Below, one piece after another: positions 50,235 to 59,455 of a stretch of DNA of 64,000 bases. Source of the stretch: Gluconobacter sp. Dm-62 (GTDB taxonomy: Bacteria; Pseudomonadota; Alphaproteobacteria; Acetobacterales; Acetobacteraceae); contig NZ_JAERLY010000006.1 in assembly GCF_018256155.1 (NCBI RefSeq), forward strand, positions 1 through 64,000. Reading direction: 5' to 3'. The translations under genes were made by a program, and so were the position numbers. The notes below the pieces were generated by a model. It worked only from the letters and a program-made list of their open reading frames with translations. It was not told the origin of the DNA and did no database searches. How positions within the stretch are numbered: the stretch's first letter is position 1; each line of letters opens with the position of its first letter.

Positions 50235-52594
50235 CGACGACCCGCCAGAATGAAGCTGCGGGTGATCCCGCTGTTAGGCAGGTAGAACATGCCCCGCGCC
50301 CGGAAGAGGAAATGTTCGCGCAGGATCATATAAGCCTGTTCGGACACCTGGATCGTACCCGCATCCGGCGCGCTGCCGGTCAGGAGTTCAGCTCCGTTGA
50401 GCGCATCGCCCCAGATATTGAAGACAGAGGGCGCTTCGCCAAGTTCCGACGCCATGACAGACCCCACATCCATGCCGATGCGGAACACGGGGTCCAGATC
50501 CGCCGCAGCCAGCGAGGACAGGCAGGCTTCGCGGATCGAAACCGCCGCGTCCGCCAGCCGCACAGCCGCGGACGGGTCGGGCGTCTGCGAACATCCACCT
50601 ACGAGAACGAGCCGGTTGCTCACGACCTGAACGGAGAACAGCCCGCTGTCACGCGCGATTTTCTGGATTTCCAGACTGAGCGTGCGGATCACAGTCATGG
50701 CGCGCGCAATACTGTCACGGTCAGGCGCATAGGGGTCCACAAAGGAAATGACCATGACCGGCACCTGAGGATATACGCCAGCCGCAACCGGCTCTCCGGC
50801 CTGAGCTGAGGGTTCCAGAAGAAAGCCCTCGTCAAATCGCGTGTCATGCTTTTCAGCCGGAACGGAGAGGCCCGAACTGCCTTCGGCCGCCGCTGCGTCG
50901 AAAGGCTTGGCAAAACGCAGTGCCACGACTGAGGCCACAATGGCGATGATATGCTCTATCGCCTCCGACTGCCCCGGATCTTCCAGCACAATCGCCCCAA
51001 CCGTCTTGTGAGCATTGCGAACCGGCTGAAACAGCAGCGTATTGGCACCCACCGCACGCATAATGACGCGCTGGAAGTTCTGCGTCCGCTCGTCCTGCGA
51101 GGCATCCGCGATCGACAGGGTGTGCCCCTCTTCCAAAGCCTCGAACAGCTTGCCGTTGTCCCGCCGGCTGATCTCAACGCCCGTGCTGTGCACGTCACGC
51201 GACGGATCAAAGGCATCTTCGCACAGCATACGATCGCCATCCGGCAACAGCCGCCACAGGCTGGCGCGTCGGGCACTGGTCCGGGCCGTCAGAGCTTCAG
51301 TCAGGATGGGGACTTCATGCGCGGGATCGAACAGATCGGGTGTACTGGCGATTTCCAGAAGCGAAGCGTTCTCTGCCTTGATCTGGTCCCGACCCCGCTG
51401 AAGCCGCTTGCGCAGACGCTCGACATGCCGCCCCTGAGCCACCAGTGCGAGCGCAAGCATCGAGGCCAAGCCCACAACCAGCAGCGAAAATCCGATGTTC
51501 TGCCGTCGTGCCGTTTGCGCGAAATCCGCAAAGTCACTTTCCGGCGCATTCAGCAGCAGAACCCAGTGCCGATGCACAAACGGCAGTTCAGAAGCAATGG
51601 TGACGTAATTCCGGCCATTGGCCTCGACCACGCCGGTCCCCGGTCCCTTGATGCGGAACCGGTTGAGCGCATGCGTGAAGACCGGCTGTGTCTTGGGATC
51701 GAGAAAAACGTTTCCCGGGTCAAAGGTCTTCGGATCCTGCCCGGCGGCAACATTATGCCCGGCAATGATCTGGCCATGCATATCCACGATCACCGCCTGA
51801 CCGCTCCGCCCGACCTGAAGCCTGTTGAGGAAGGACGTCAGCTGGTTCAGCGAAATATTGATCGCAAAGACCGATTTGTGCCCGTCATGCCCGTCATAGG
51901 CGAGAGACGCCGTGATGATGAACTGATGTGTGGAAATATAGGCGTAAGGATCGGTCCAGTGGAGCTGGCGGTCGGGGTCGTTCTGATGTTTGACAGCCTT
52001 TGCGAACCAGGGCCGTGTCACGACATTATAGCCGTCCGCCGGGTCTGCGCCCTCACCGGTAATGTTGCCGTCCTTGTCCGTATAAACGTGGTGATAAACC
52101 TGCCTGCCGCTGTCGATCTGGAAATGGGTCTGCTCGAACCCGTCCTGACCGTGGCGCGTAATCATCCAGAACTGGCCCTGATCATTCGCAATATAAAAGC
52201 TGTCCACCTGAGGCGTATGCGTCAGGATAGAGCGCCCATAGAGCATGAATGTATCAGGCGTCGCGTTTGTCAGCGGATCGCGGAACATGTCCTGCGCGAT
52301 CAGGGAACCAATGGAGGCTGGTGCAAGATAATCGCTGACTTCCTGTGTCACGTAACGCTGCTGGCTGCGCAGAAGATCGTTAGACAGCGAAATCGCGCCC
52401 TTGCGGGTCGTCTGGTAATTATGGAGGCTGATGCCCGTAATCGCGGCGATGACCAGCAGCACGCCTACAAGCGGTCCCAGGATCTGGAAGATCCGGCGCC
52501 GGTCACTGGCAGGGCTCTTGGTTGGGTCCACGATTTCTGCGGCTGACAAGGTATTTTCTCTCCGGACAGGCACGGGGTCGCGGAACAGGGCCAT
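50231..52594 (-). CDS. Cache-GAF-cyclase-like membrane sensor, cyclase domain apparently degenerate
   Basis: A 787-residue protein with two membrane helices at about residues 36-57 and 365-385. Between them is a double Cache sensor domain (DSFYIANDQGQFWMITR, RPWFAKAVKHQND). A GAF domain (about 420-560) and a class III cyclase homology domain (about 590-770, IGMDVGSVMASELG, NIWGDALNGAELL) follow. The cyclase lacks the second metal Asp (SNRLVLVGG in place of the usual GD) and the N-x-x-x-R Arg (NGAELL), so catalysis is doubtful. It leads an operon with an MCE transporter, an unusual coupling. Confidence 0.82.
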   Translation of the reverse strand: MALFRDPVPVRRENTLSAAEIVDPTKSPASDRRRIFQILGPLVGVLLVIAAITGISLHNYQTTRKGAISLSNDLLRSQQRYVTQEVSDYLAPASIGSLIAQDMFRDPLTNATPDTFMLYGRSILTHTPQVDSFYIANDQGQFWMITRHGQDGFEQTHFQIDSGRQVYHHVYTDKDGNITGEGADPADGYNVVTRPWFAKAVKHQNDPDRQLHWTDPYAYISTHQFIITASLAYDGHDGHKSVFAINISLNQLTSFLNRLQVGRSGQAVIVDMHGQIIAGHNVAAGQDPKTFDPGNVFLDPKTQPVFTHALNRFRIKGPGTGVVEANGRNYVTIASELPFVHRHWVLLLNAPESDFADFAQTARRQNIGFSLLVVGLASMLALALVAQGRHVERLRKRLQRGRDQIKAENASLLEIASTPDLFDPAHEVPILTEALTARTSARRASLWRLLPDGDRMLCEDAFDPSRDVHSTGVEISRRDNGKLFEALEEGHTLSIADASQDERTQNFQRVIMRAVGANTLLFQPVRNAHKTVGAIVLEDPGQSEAIEHIIAIVASVVALRFAKPFDAAAAEGSSGLSVPAEKHDTRFDEGFLLEPSAQAGEPVAAGVYPQVPVMVISFVDPYAPDRDSIARAMTVIRTLSLEIQKIARDSGLFSVQVVSNRLVLVGGCSQTPDPSAAVRLADAAVSIREACLSSLAAADLDPVFRIGMDVGSVMASELGEAPSVFNIWGDALNGAELLTGSAPDAGTIQVSEQAYMILREHFLFRARGMFYLPNSGITRSFILAGRR

Positions 52595-52829
52595 ACTACC
52601 GCGATAAGATAGAACAATATCCTCCGAGTATTGCCAGACTGCAACCCGCAGCCACGAACTGAAACACGCCCTTACATTGGAAATTTACCATTTCCATATG
52701 ATCCGTCAGATGCTTTTCAGCTCTTCCGCGCTGAACCAGAGATGGCGAATGATGGATTTGGCCGCTATGGTCAGGCGTTTTTCCAATGCGGTGGTTTTGC
52801 TGGAAGCCGTCCGAACTGCGGTGTCTTAC

Positions 52830-53642
52830 ATGCATAAATATCTTTCTCACCGCGCCGTCCTGTCATTTACAGGAACGGACCGCGCCAGCTTTCTTCAGGG
52901 GCTCGTCACCAATGACGTCCAGGCCCTGACGGACAGCACGGCGGTCTGGAGCGCCCTGCTCACGCCGCAGGGACGGTGGCTGAGTGAATTCTTTCTATAT
53001 GATGCCCCTGACCGCATCCTGATGGACTGCCCGGCCAATCATGCGGATATGCTCGTCAAACGCCTGTCGCGCTTTCGCCTGCGTGCGGATGTTCAGATCG
53101 AGAAGACAGGCCTGCATATCGTAACAGGCACGGAAAACAGTCCTATGCCGGAAAGTGCGGTCACAAACGCCCCGGACCCAAGATGCGATGATGCAGGATG
53201 GCGGGCTATCGTGACCGAATCAGGCACTAGCGGTGAAACACCTGCCGAATTTCTGGAGCGCCGTCTGACGCTGGGATTGCCAGACGTCATGGATTTCGAG
53301 AGCGAACAGACACTGGCGCTCGAAGCCGACATGGATCTGTTGCACGGCGTGTCGTGGAAAAAAGGCTGCTACATGGGGCAGGAACTGACAGCCCGCACGC
53401 ATTACCGCGGCCTCGTCAAACGCCGCCTGCTACCGGTCGTTCTATCGGACGGCGTGTTCCCGGATGAAGGCGGCGTTATCGTTTCCGGCGAGCGTGAAGT
53501 GGGCGACATCCGTTCCCGCAGCGGCAATCGGGCGCTCGCCATGTTGCGGCGGGATGCATGGTCTGCGCCGGAGCTGACATGCAACGGACAGCCACTTTCT
53601 GTAGTCTGGCCCGTCTGGTTTCCCGAGGAGATGCGTTCGTGA
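52830..53642 (+). CDS. ygfZ: Folate-binding protein YgfZ
   Basis: A 270-residue protein of the glycine cleavage T-protein fold, which supports iron-sulfur cluster assembly using folate. The diagnostic KGCYMGQE motif is present around residue 170. I chose the ATG at 52830 (MHKYLSHRAVLSF); a longer frame from 52677 adds 51 unlike residues. Its TGA overlaps the GTG of hisI (GTGA), so these two are translated together. The pairing is not usual for these functions but is only short-distance gene packing. Confidence 0.88.
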   Translation: MHKYLSHRAVLSFTGTDRASFLQGLVTNDVQALTDSTAVWSALLTPQGRWLSEFFLYDAPDRILMDCPANHADMLVKRLSRFRLRADVQIEKTGLHIVTGTENSPMPESAVTNAPDPRCDDAGWRAIVTESGTSGETPAEFLERRLTLGLPDVMDFESEQTLALEADMDLLHGVSWKKGCYMGQELTARTHYRGLVKRRLLPVVLSDGVFPDEGGVIVSGEREVGDIRSRSGNRALAMLRRDAWSAPELTCNGQPLSVVWPVWFPEEMRS

Positions 53643-54049
53643 CCTATATTGCCCCCGCCCCGTCCGCCGTCGATGAGATCATCGCAAAGGTGAAATTCGA
53701 TGCGAACGGCCTGATCTCCGCCCTCGCGCAGGCGCCGGACGGCGTGGTGCTGATGCTCGCCTGGATGAACGCCGACGCCCTGCGCGAGACGCTTCTGACC
53801 GGTCGCGTCTGTTACTGGTCCCGCAGCCGTCAGAAGCTCTGGCGCAAGGGCGAAACCTCCGGCCAGCAGCAGAAACTCATTGAAGCGCGCCTCGACTGCG
53901 ACATGGATGCTGTTCTGATGATCGTCGATCAGACCGGCGTGGCCTGCCATACCGGTCGCCGGAGCTGTTTCTATCACGGCGTGACGCCGGACGGGCTGCG
54001 TGACACGTCGCAGCCCGAAATCAGCGCCGAAGAGCTTTACGGCCGCTGA
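53639..54049 (+). CDS. hisI: Phosphoribosyl-AMP cyclohydrolase
   Basis: Catalyses the third step of histidine synthesis, opening the purine ring of phosphoribosyl-AMP. The 136-residue product has the HisI features LMLAWMNADALRETL, the Zn-site RSRQKLWRKGETSG, and the Cys/His metal region DCDMDAVLMIVDQTG and CHTGRRSCFY. Start GTG at 53639 overlaps the ygfZ stop. The other his genes are not in this window. It meets the RNase T2-like gene tail to tail with a 13-base overlap. Confidence 0.93.
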   Translation: MTYIAPAPSAVDEIIAKVKFDANGLISALAQAPDGVVLMLAWMNADALRETLLTGRVCYWSRSRQKLWRKGETSGQQQKLIEARLDCDMDAVLMIVDQTGVACHTGRRSCFYHGVTPDGLRDTSQPEISAEELYGR

Positions 54050-54801
54050 TCGACCACAGTCGCAGCGGTCCAGCCCGGCACGAGGAACGTAGCCGGGCAG
54101 CCGTTCTGATCGTCTGGTGAGGACAGATAGGCCCCCTCATACGGGAAACGCGACAGCTTCTTTGGGTCCAGCGTAAACCAGAGCTGCGTCAGGACCATCT
54201 GGCCATTATGCGCAGGCTCGCAACGCACCTGAAGAGCGCGGCTGTCCCGGACATTCATCAGACGCGCGAAAGTGGCCAGCATGTCATCGCGGTTGACCTG
54301 AAACCCGGCCTGCTGCGACAGCCACAGCCCGAACGCCGAAGCGGCAAGCCGGTCCCGCATTTCCATGGACGTGACGAAAAAGCGGTCCGCATCATAGCCA
54401 AAGCAGCGGGCATGTTTGGTGTATTCATGCACGTAAAGCGGCTTCTTCAGATGCGGCACAACACCCCGCAGCGCCTCAACCGTTGTCGGCAGAAGCTGCG
54501 GCGGCGTGTCGTCGTGGTCGTAGAGATCACAGCCCTTGGACCACCACTCCTGTACCGGCACACCCTGCGCTTCCAGAGCATGGGGCTCTGAAGCCCACAG
54601 CCCGTGCAGGCCGATCGAGATGCGATGCGTCTGGTCCGCTTCACATCCACCACCGGAAGCACAGAAACCCGGCTGCCAGGTCAGCGCCAGCGTGTCATGC
54701 CGGAAATCAGTATGGGCCGTGGGGGTGAGCGAAGGCCCGCTCGGAACCTGCGAGACGCAGCCTCCCAGCAGAAAAAGAGCAGCAAGAACGGAACGCTTCA
54801 C
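54037..54801 (-). CDS. RNase T2-family lipoprotein
   Basis: A 254-residue protein with a lipoprotein signal (LFLLGGC, Cys at residue 15), so it is probably anchored to a membrane and faces outward. The RNase T2 active-site segments are present: GLHGLWASEP (CAS1, His) and YVHEYTKHARCFG (CAS2, Glu-x-x-Lys-His). These residues act in a 2',3'-cyclic-phosphate mechanism. It is the last gene of the adhC-fghA operon, with a 4-base overlap upstream. It is odd that a secreted ribonuclease is translated with a formaldehyde pathway. Confidence 0.85.
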   Translation of the reverse strand: MKRSVLAALFLLGGCVSQVPSGPSLTPTAHTDFRHDTLALTWQPGFCASGGGCEADQTHRISIGLHGLWASEPHALEAQGVPVQEWWSKGCDLYDHDDTPPQLLPTTVEALRGVVPHLKKPLYVHEYTKHARCFGYDADRFFVTSMEMRDRLAASAFGLWLSQQAGFQVNRDDMLATFARLMNVRDSRALQVRCEPAHNGQMVLTQLWFTLDPKKLSRFPYEGAYLSSPDDQNGCPATFLVPGWTAATVVDQRP

Positions 54802-55646
54802 GCGGATAGCCCTCTGGCATGATGGGTCAGATGGTCCGCAATAAAACTCTGCACGAACCAGTAGGAATGGTCATAGGCGGCATGGCGGCGCAGTTCGAGA
54901 GACTGTCTGCCCTCTTTTGCAGCCCCTTCCAGTGCCTCGGGACACAGATCCGTCAGATACTGGTCCATCAGTCCCTGATCCACGAGAATGGTGGACGGGT
55001 GCGTACGCCCTGAACGCAGCAGCAGCGTGGGGTCGCAGCTCTGCCATTTTGCCGGATCGCCGCCGAAATACGCATCGAACGCCTTCTGCCCCCAGGGCAC
55101 CGTGCTCGGATGGCAGATCGGCGCGAAAGCCGAGACGGTCTTCCAGCGATCGGGGTGTTTCAGCGCCTGAAGCAGCGCGCCCATCCCCCCCATGGAATGC
55201 CCCATGATGCCGCGCCGTGCACCGTCCAGCGGATAGAGCCGCTCGGTCAGCGCAGGCAGCTCTTCGCCAACATAGGTCTCCATGCGGTAATGCCGGCTCC
55301 AGGGCTCGGAGGTGGCATCAATATAGAACCCGGCCCCCGATCCCAGATCATAGGAATCATCCTCGCCTTTTGTGCCCGTATGGCGCGGAGACGTGTCGGG
55401 GGCGACCAGCGCGATGCCATGTTCAGCGGCAAAGCGGAGCGCATTGGCCTTGATGAGGAACGTCTCCTGCGTCGCCGTCAGGCCGCCAAGGACATGAATG
55501 ACCGGGACTGCCTGCCCCGCGAGCGCTTCTTTCGGCAGAAACACTCCAAACGTCGCAGGCACGCCCAGAGCTTCGGAATTGTGCCGGACAAACCGCAGGG
55601 AGCCGTCAAAACAGGCGTGATGCGCCAGAACTTCAATGTCGGACAT
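54798..55646 (-). CDS. fghA: S-formylglutathione hydrolase
   Basis: An esterase that frees formate and glutathione from S-formylglutathione, the second step of glutathione-dependent formaldehyde oxidation. The 282-residue alpha/beta hydrolase has the nucleophile elbow GHSMGGMGAL and the catalytic Asp/His region DQGLMDQYLTDLCPEAL and HAAYDHSYWFV, in the D-class esterase pattern. It starts 2 bases after adhC and overlaps the RNase T2-like gene. Confidence 0.94.
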   Translation of the reverse strand: MSDIEVLAHHACFDGSLRFVRHNSEALGVPATFGVFLPKEALAGQAVPVIHVLGGLTATQETFLIKANALRFAAEHGIALVAPDTSPRHTGTKGEDDSYDLGSGAGFYIDATSEPWSRHYRMETYVGEELPALTERLYPLDGARRGIMGHSMGGMGALLQALKHPDRWKTVSAFAPICHPSTVPWGQKAFDAYFGGDPAKWQSCDPTLLLRSGRTHPSTILVDQGLMDQYLTDLCPEALEGAAKEGRQSLELRRHAAYDHSYWFVQSFIADHLTHHARGLSA

Positions 55647-55648
55647 AC

Positions 55649-56764
55649 TCAGTACTCCACGACAGTACGGATGCTCTCGCCACGGCTCATCATGTCAAAA
55701 CCCAGATTGATGTCGGACAGCTGGAGCTTGTGTGTGATGAGAGAGTCGATATCGATCCGGCCTTCCATGTACCAGTCCACGATTTTCGGCACATCGGTCC
55801 GCCCGCGCGCGCCGCCGAACGCCGATCCGATCCAGCGCCGCCCCGTGACGAGCTGGAACGGCCGTGTGCTGATTTCCTGCCCTGCCCCGGCCACACCGAT
55901 AACGCAGGACACACCCCACCCACGATGCGCGCTCTCAAGCGCCTGACGCATCAGGGTCGGGTTGCCGACACACTCAAATGTGTAGTCCAGACCACCGCCC
56001 GTCATCTCGATCAGATGGCCGACGAGATCTCCATCCGGCCCCAGATCCTTCGGGTTCACAAAATCCGTCATGCCGAACTGGCGCGCGATCGCCTCGCGTT
56101 CGGGGTTGATGTCGATGCCAATGATCCGGTTGGCCCCGACCATTTTCGCACCCTGAATGACATTCAGGCCAATGCCTCCCAGCCCGAACACTGCAACGGT
56201 TGCGCCGGCTTCGACCTTGGCCGTGAACAGCACGGCCCCGATGCAGGTCGTCACACCGCAGCCGATGTAGCAGATCTTGTCGAACGGCGCGTCGGAGCGG
56301 ATTTTCGCCAGCGCGATTTCCGGCAGGACCGTGAAATTCGCAAAGGTCGAGCAGCCCATGTAGTGATGGATCGTCTGGCCTTTGTAGGAGAAACGGGACG
56401 TGCCATCCGGCATCAGCCCCTTGCCCTGCGTGCTGCGGATGGACGTGCACAGGTTCGTCTTGCGCGACAGGCAGGACGGACATTCCCGGCACTCAGGCGT
56501 ATAGAGCGGAATAACGTGATCGCCGGGTTTGAGGTGTTTCACCCCGGCGCCAACCTCACGGACGATCCCCGCACCTTCATGTCCAAGGATGGCTGGAAAC
56601 AGACCTTCAGGGTCCTGACCGGAGAGCGTGTATTTGTCGGTATGGCACAGCCCCGTAGCCATGATCTCGACCAGGACTTCCCCGTCGCGCGGGCCTTCGA
56701 GCTGAACCGTGTCGATTTCCAGCGGTCTGCCGGCTTCGAACGCAATGGCGGCGGTTACGTCCAT
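55649..56764 (-). CDS. adhC: Class III alcohol dehydrogenase / S-(hydroxymethyl)glutathione dehydrogenase
   Basis: Oxidises S-(hydroxymethyl)glutathione to S-formylglutathione with NAD+, the first step of formaldehyde detoxification. The 371-residue zinc enzyme has the catalytic C40 and GHE (61-63), the structural zinc cluster CRECPSCLSRKTNLC (C92, 95, 98, 106 approx.), and VAVFGLGGIGLNVIQGAKMVGA for NAD. I chose the ATG at 56764 with AGAGGAGAG upstream; an open frame further back is not family-like. It is divergent from the bestrophin-like gene. Confidence 0.94.
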   Translation of the reverse strand: MDVTAAIAFEAGRPLEIDTVQLEGPRDGEVLVEIMATGLCHTDKYTLSGQDPEGLFPAILGHEGAGIVREVGAGVKHLKPGDHVIPLYTPECRECPSCLSRKTNLCTSIRSTQGKGLMPDGTSRFSYKGQTIHHYMGCSTFANFTVLPEIALAKIRSDAPFDKICYIGCGVTTCIGAVLFTAKVEAGATVAVFGLGGIGLNVIQGAKMVGANRIIGIDINPEREAIARQFGMTDFVNPKDLGPDGDLVGHLIEMTGGGLDYTFECVGNPTLMRQALESAHRGWGVSCVIGVAGAGQEISTRPFQLVTGRRWIGSAFGGARGRTDVPKIVDWYMEGRIDIDSLITHKLQLSDINLGFDMMSRGESIRTVVEY

Positions 56765-56944
56765 AACATCACTCTCCTCTGAAACGGTCTGGACAGGGTG
56801 TCGTATCAGAGGGCATCGCGGCAAGAGCCCGCTGCAAAAGAAAGTAAAGTGACAGACACCCTTTGGTGTTGGCCGGGGACAGACTTCACCGCTACGCTCG
56901 CCCGCAACGTCCCAGCATATCCCGTCATCCGAGGAGACAGCCGT

Positions 56945-57820
56945 TTGATCGTCAACCGTCCACATGGACTGGCCATTCTTTTCCGGGAATCCCTGCCCCC
57001 CCTGATCATCCTGACGCTGTGGGACTTCGTGGTGGTCGTCCTGTTCCAGATCTTCCATCAGGACTGGATGGAACAGCCCTCCCTGCCGATTTCCCTGATG
57101 GGTTCGGCGCTGGCAATCTTCCTGAGCATGCGCAACAACGCGGCCTATAACCGCTGGTGGGAAGGCCGCACCCTGTGGGGAGCGATCACCAACAACTGCC
57201 GCTCCTTTGGTCGTGAAGCCGCGACCCTTCTGGGCGGGCGTCCGGATCTGGCCCGTGCCATGGCTGCATACCCGCATGTTCTGCGGGCGGCGCTGAGAGG
57301 CGATCCGCCCAATGAGGACACAAAGAGACTGCTGACCCCTGAGATGTACGAGAAGGTCTCGTCCTGCTCAAACACGGCCAACATGCTGCTCTATCAAATT
57401 GGTCTGGGCGTGCGGGACGAGGTCGAGCTCAAAGGAATCGATGGCGCAGTTCACGGGACGGTAGACCGTATCCTGTCCGACATTGCCAACGCCCAGGGCG
57501 GACTGGAGCGTATCAAGAACACTCCGCTGCCGGCTCAGTATTCCCTGCTGCCTGAAATCGCGACGCATCTGTTCTGCATCATCCTGCCGCTTTCGGCTGT
57601 TCAGACGCTCGGCTGGATCACGCCACTGGGCTCCAGTATCATAGGAATGCTCTTCCAGATGCTCGACCGCAGCGGCCGCGACCTTCAGGAACCCTTCAAG
57701 AAGAGCGTTCACGCCCTGCCGATGCTCACCATGGCCCGCACGATTGAGCGCGATCTGCTGCAACCGATCGGGGATACCCCGCCCGATCCGATCCAGCCCG
57801 TCCACGGCGTTCAGCCCTGA
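56945..57820 (+). CDS. Bestrophin-family (UPF0187) membrane channel-like protein
   Basis: A 291-residue inner-membrane protein of the bestrophin/YneE type, thought to form anion or other channels. It starts MIVNRPHGLAILFRES, the usual family opening, followed by LRRAF-like and RNNAAYNRWWEGRTLWGAITNNCR, the highly conserved segment. I chose the TTG at 56945 because GAGGAGA lies 7 bases upstream and the family starts there; an ATG at 56798 adds 49 residues with no similarity. It is divergent from adhC across about 180 bases. Confidence 0.8.
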   Translation: MIVNRPHGLAILFRESLPPLIILTLWDFVVVVLFQIFHQDWMEQPSLPISLMGSALAIFLSMRNNAAYNRWWEGRTLWGAITNNCRSFGREAATLLGGRPDLARAMAAYPHVLRAALRGDPPNEDTKRLLTPEMYEKVSSCSNTANMLLYQIGLGVRDEVELKGIDGAVHGTVDRILSDIANAQGGLERIKNTPLPAQYSLLPEIATHLFCIILPLSAVQTLGWITPLGSSIIGMLFQMLDRSGRDLQEPFKKSVHALPMLTMARTIERDLLQPIGDTPPDPIQPVHGVQP

Positions 57821-57841
57821 TACGGCTGTAAAAGAAGCCCC

Positions 57842-57885
57842 CAGAAAACCCTGTGAACAGACCAAGACAGGAGGGGGTTTTTCTG
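57842..57885 (+). terminator. Imperfect hairpin between the bestrophin-like gene and carD
   Basis: CAGAAAACCCTGT (57842-57854) can pair with ACAGG-AGGGGG-TTTTTCTG (57867-57885), with a bulge in the second arm. The T tract follows inside the second arm. It probably ends the bestrophin transcript 16 bases before carD. Confidence 0.5.
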
Positions 57886-57900
57886 CTATAAGCTGCGGCT

Positions 57901-58488
57901 ATGAACACGTTCAAAAGCCCCCAGAAGGGCGGCATGACCGATGAAATGGCTCGTGTCGCAGCCAACAATACTGCCCGTCAGACCGACCCGGACCACGATA
58001 CGGACCCGTTCCGCGAAGGTGACTCCATTGTTTACGCCGCCCATGGTGTCGGGCGCGTGGACAAGATCGGCATGGTCGATGTCGCTGATACCGTGATCGA
58101 GATGATCCAGATCTCCTTCCCCGGCAACCAGATGACGCTGCGCATCCCGCTGGCCAAGGCCCGTAAGGCCGGTCTGCGCAAGATCGTCACGCGTGATATC
58201 GTCGACAAGGCGATGACCGTCATCAAGGGCAAGCCGCATGTCAGCAAAGGCATGTGGGCCCGGCGCGCCGTCGCGTATCAGGAAAAGATCAACTCCGGTG
58301 ATCTGATCCAGATTGCCGAGGTTCTGCGCGATCTGCGCCGCAACGTTGACAGCCTCGACGGCAGTTTCTCCGAGCGCAAGCTGTTCGAAGCCGCACAGGA
58401 ACGTTTCGTGGCCGAAGTGGCCGTCCTCGAAAACGTCGATCCGGCACAGGTTCTCGAAAACCTGACCAAGACGATGAAGGCCGCCTGA
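57901..58488 (+). CDS. carD: CarD-family transcriptional regulator
   Basis: A 195-residue protein that binds RNA polymerase (RID domain) and promoter DNA, and stabilises open complexes at rRNA and stress promoters. The N-terminal domain reads DSIVYAAHGVGRVDKIGMVDV...FPGNQMTLRIPLAKARKAGLRKI, and the C-terminal helical DNA-binding part RRNVDSLDGSFSERKLFEAAQE. The N-terminus has a 35-residue extension. CarD is typical of Alphaproteobacteria. It stands alone, followed by a sugar dehydrogenase gene. Confidence 0.93.
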   Translation: MNTFKSPQKGGMTDEMARVAANNTARQTDPDHDTDPFREGDSIVYAAHGVGRVDKIGMVDVADTVIEMIQISFPGNQMTLRIPLAKARKAGLRKIVTRDIVDKAMTVIKGKPHVSKGMWARRAVAYQEKINSGDLIQIAEVLRDLRRNVDSLDGSFSERKLFEAAQERFVAEVAVLENVDPAQVLENLTKTMKAA

Positions 58489-58649
58489 AGCGCAGTTTGA
58501 AAAGCCTTCGTTTCTCCAATATGGATCAGGATGTGGTTTTCTTCGCATCCCGGACGGGGTCTCTCGCGTTGGCGACACGAGAGACCTTTTCCGTGATGTG
58601 TTTTCAGTCACGGTTTCAAACCTGCATTCACAAGGAGAGGTGAGGCCCT

Positions 58650-59450
58650 ATGCCTGCCCCTTACAAAAACCGTTTCGCCGGCAAAAAAGTCCTCGTCACC
58701 GGGGCATCCCAGGGAATTGGCGAGGCTACTGCGCTTCGTTTTGCCGAAGAAGGCGCGCAGGTCGCCCTTAACGGCCGCAAGGAAGACAAGCTGATCGCCG
58801 TCCGCGAGAAGCTGCCCAAGGTCTCCGGCGGAGAGCACCCGATCGCCACGGGTGACATCTCCAAGGAAGACGACGTCAAGCGTCTGGTCGCTGACAGCAT
58901 CAAGGCCATGGGCGGTCTGGACGTTCTGGTCTGCAATGCGGGCTATCAGATCCCGTCGCCCTCCGAAGACATCAAGCTTGAAGACTTTGAAGGCGTGATG
59001 GCCGTCAACGTTACGGGCGTGATGCTGCCGTGCCGCGAAGTTCTGCGCTACTGGCTGGAAAACGGCATCCAGGGGTCGATCATCGTGAACTCCTCCGTTC
59101 ACCAGATCATCCCAAAACCCCATTATCTGGGCTATTCCGCCTCCAAGGGTGCTGTTGGCAATATTGTCCGCACGCTGGCGCTGGAATATGCCGGACGTGG
59201 CATCCGCGTAAATGCCGTGGCTCCCGGCGCCATCGTGACGCCGATCAACATGTCGTGGGTTAACGACCCCGAACAGTACAAAGCCGTCGCCAGCCACATC
59301 CCAATGAAGCGCCCTGGCGAAGGCCGTGAAATCGCAGATGCCATCACCTTCCTTGCCGCTGAAGACAGCACTTACATTACGGGCCAGACCCTGTATGTGG
59401 ATGGTGGTCTGACGCTCTATGGCGACTTCGAAAAGAACTGGTCCTCGTAA
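58650..59450 (+). CDS. Short-chain dehydrogenase, glucose 1-dehydrogenase type
   Basis: A 266-residue NAD(P)-dependent SDR. The cofactor motif TGASQGIGEAT (17-27), the ILVCNAG region, the catalytic YSASKGAV and the C-terminal LYVDGGLTLYGDF are present. Overall it looks like the soluble glucose dehydrogenases of Gluconobacter, which work in the cytoplasm beside the membrane-bound sugar oxidases. Other polyols or cyclic alcohols are possible. GGAGAGG precedes the ATG. A receiver-domain gene follows after 5 bases. Confidence 0.82.
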   Translation: MPAPYKNRFAGKKVLVTGASQGIGEATALRFAEEGAQVALNGRKEDKLIAVREKLPKVSGGEHPIATGDISKEDDVKRLVADSIKAMGGLDVLVCNAGYQIPSPSEDIKLEDFEGVMAVNVTGVMLPCREVLRYWLENGIQGSIIVNSSVHQIIPKPHYLGYSASKGAVGNIVRTLALEYAGRGIRVNAVAPGAIVTPINMSWVNDPEQYKAVASHIPMKRPGEGREIADAITFLAAEDSTYITGQTLYVDGGLTLYGDFEKNWSS

Positions 59451-59455
59451 CCAAA

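Noticed and set aside
50951-52546. A 531-codon plus-strand open frame opposite the cyclase-like gene
   Set aside because: It mirrors a gene with clear Cache, GAF and cyclase motifs; the product has biased His/Arg content typical of an antisense frame.
56798-56944. ATG at 56798 as start of the bestrophin-like protein
   Set aside because: The family begins MIVN(R)P, which matches the TTG at 56945 with a strong ribosome site; the extra 49 residues look non-coding.
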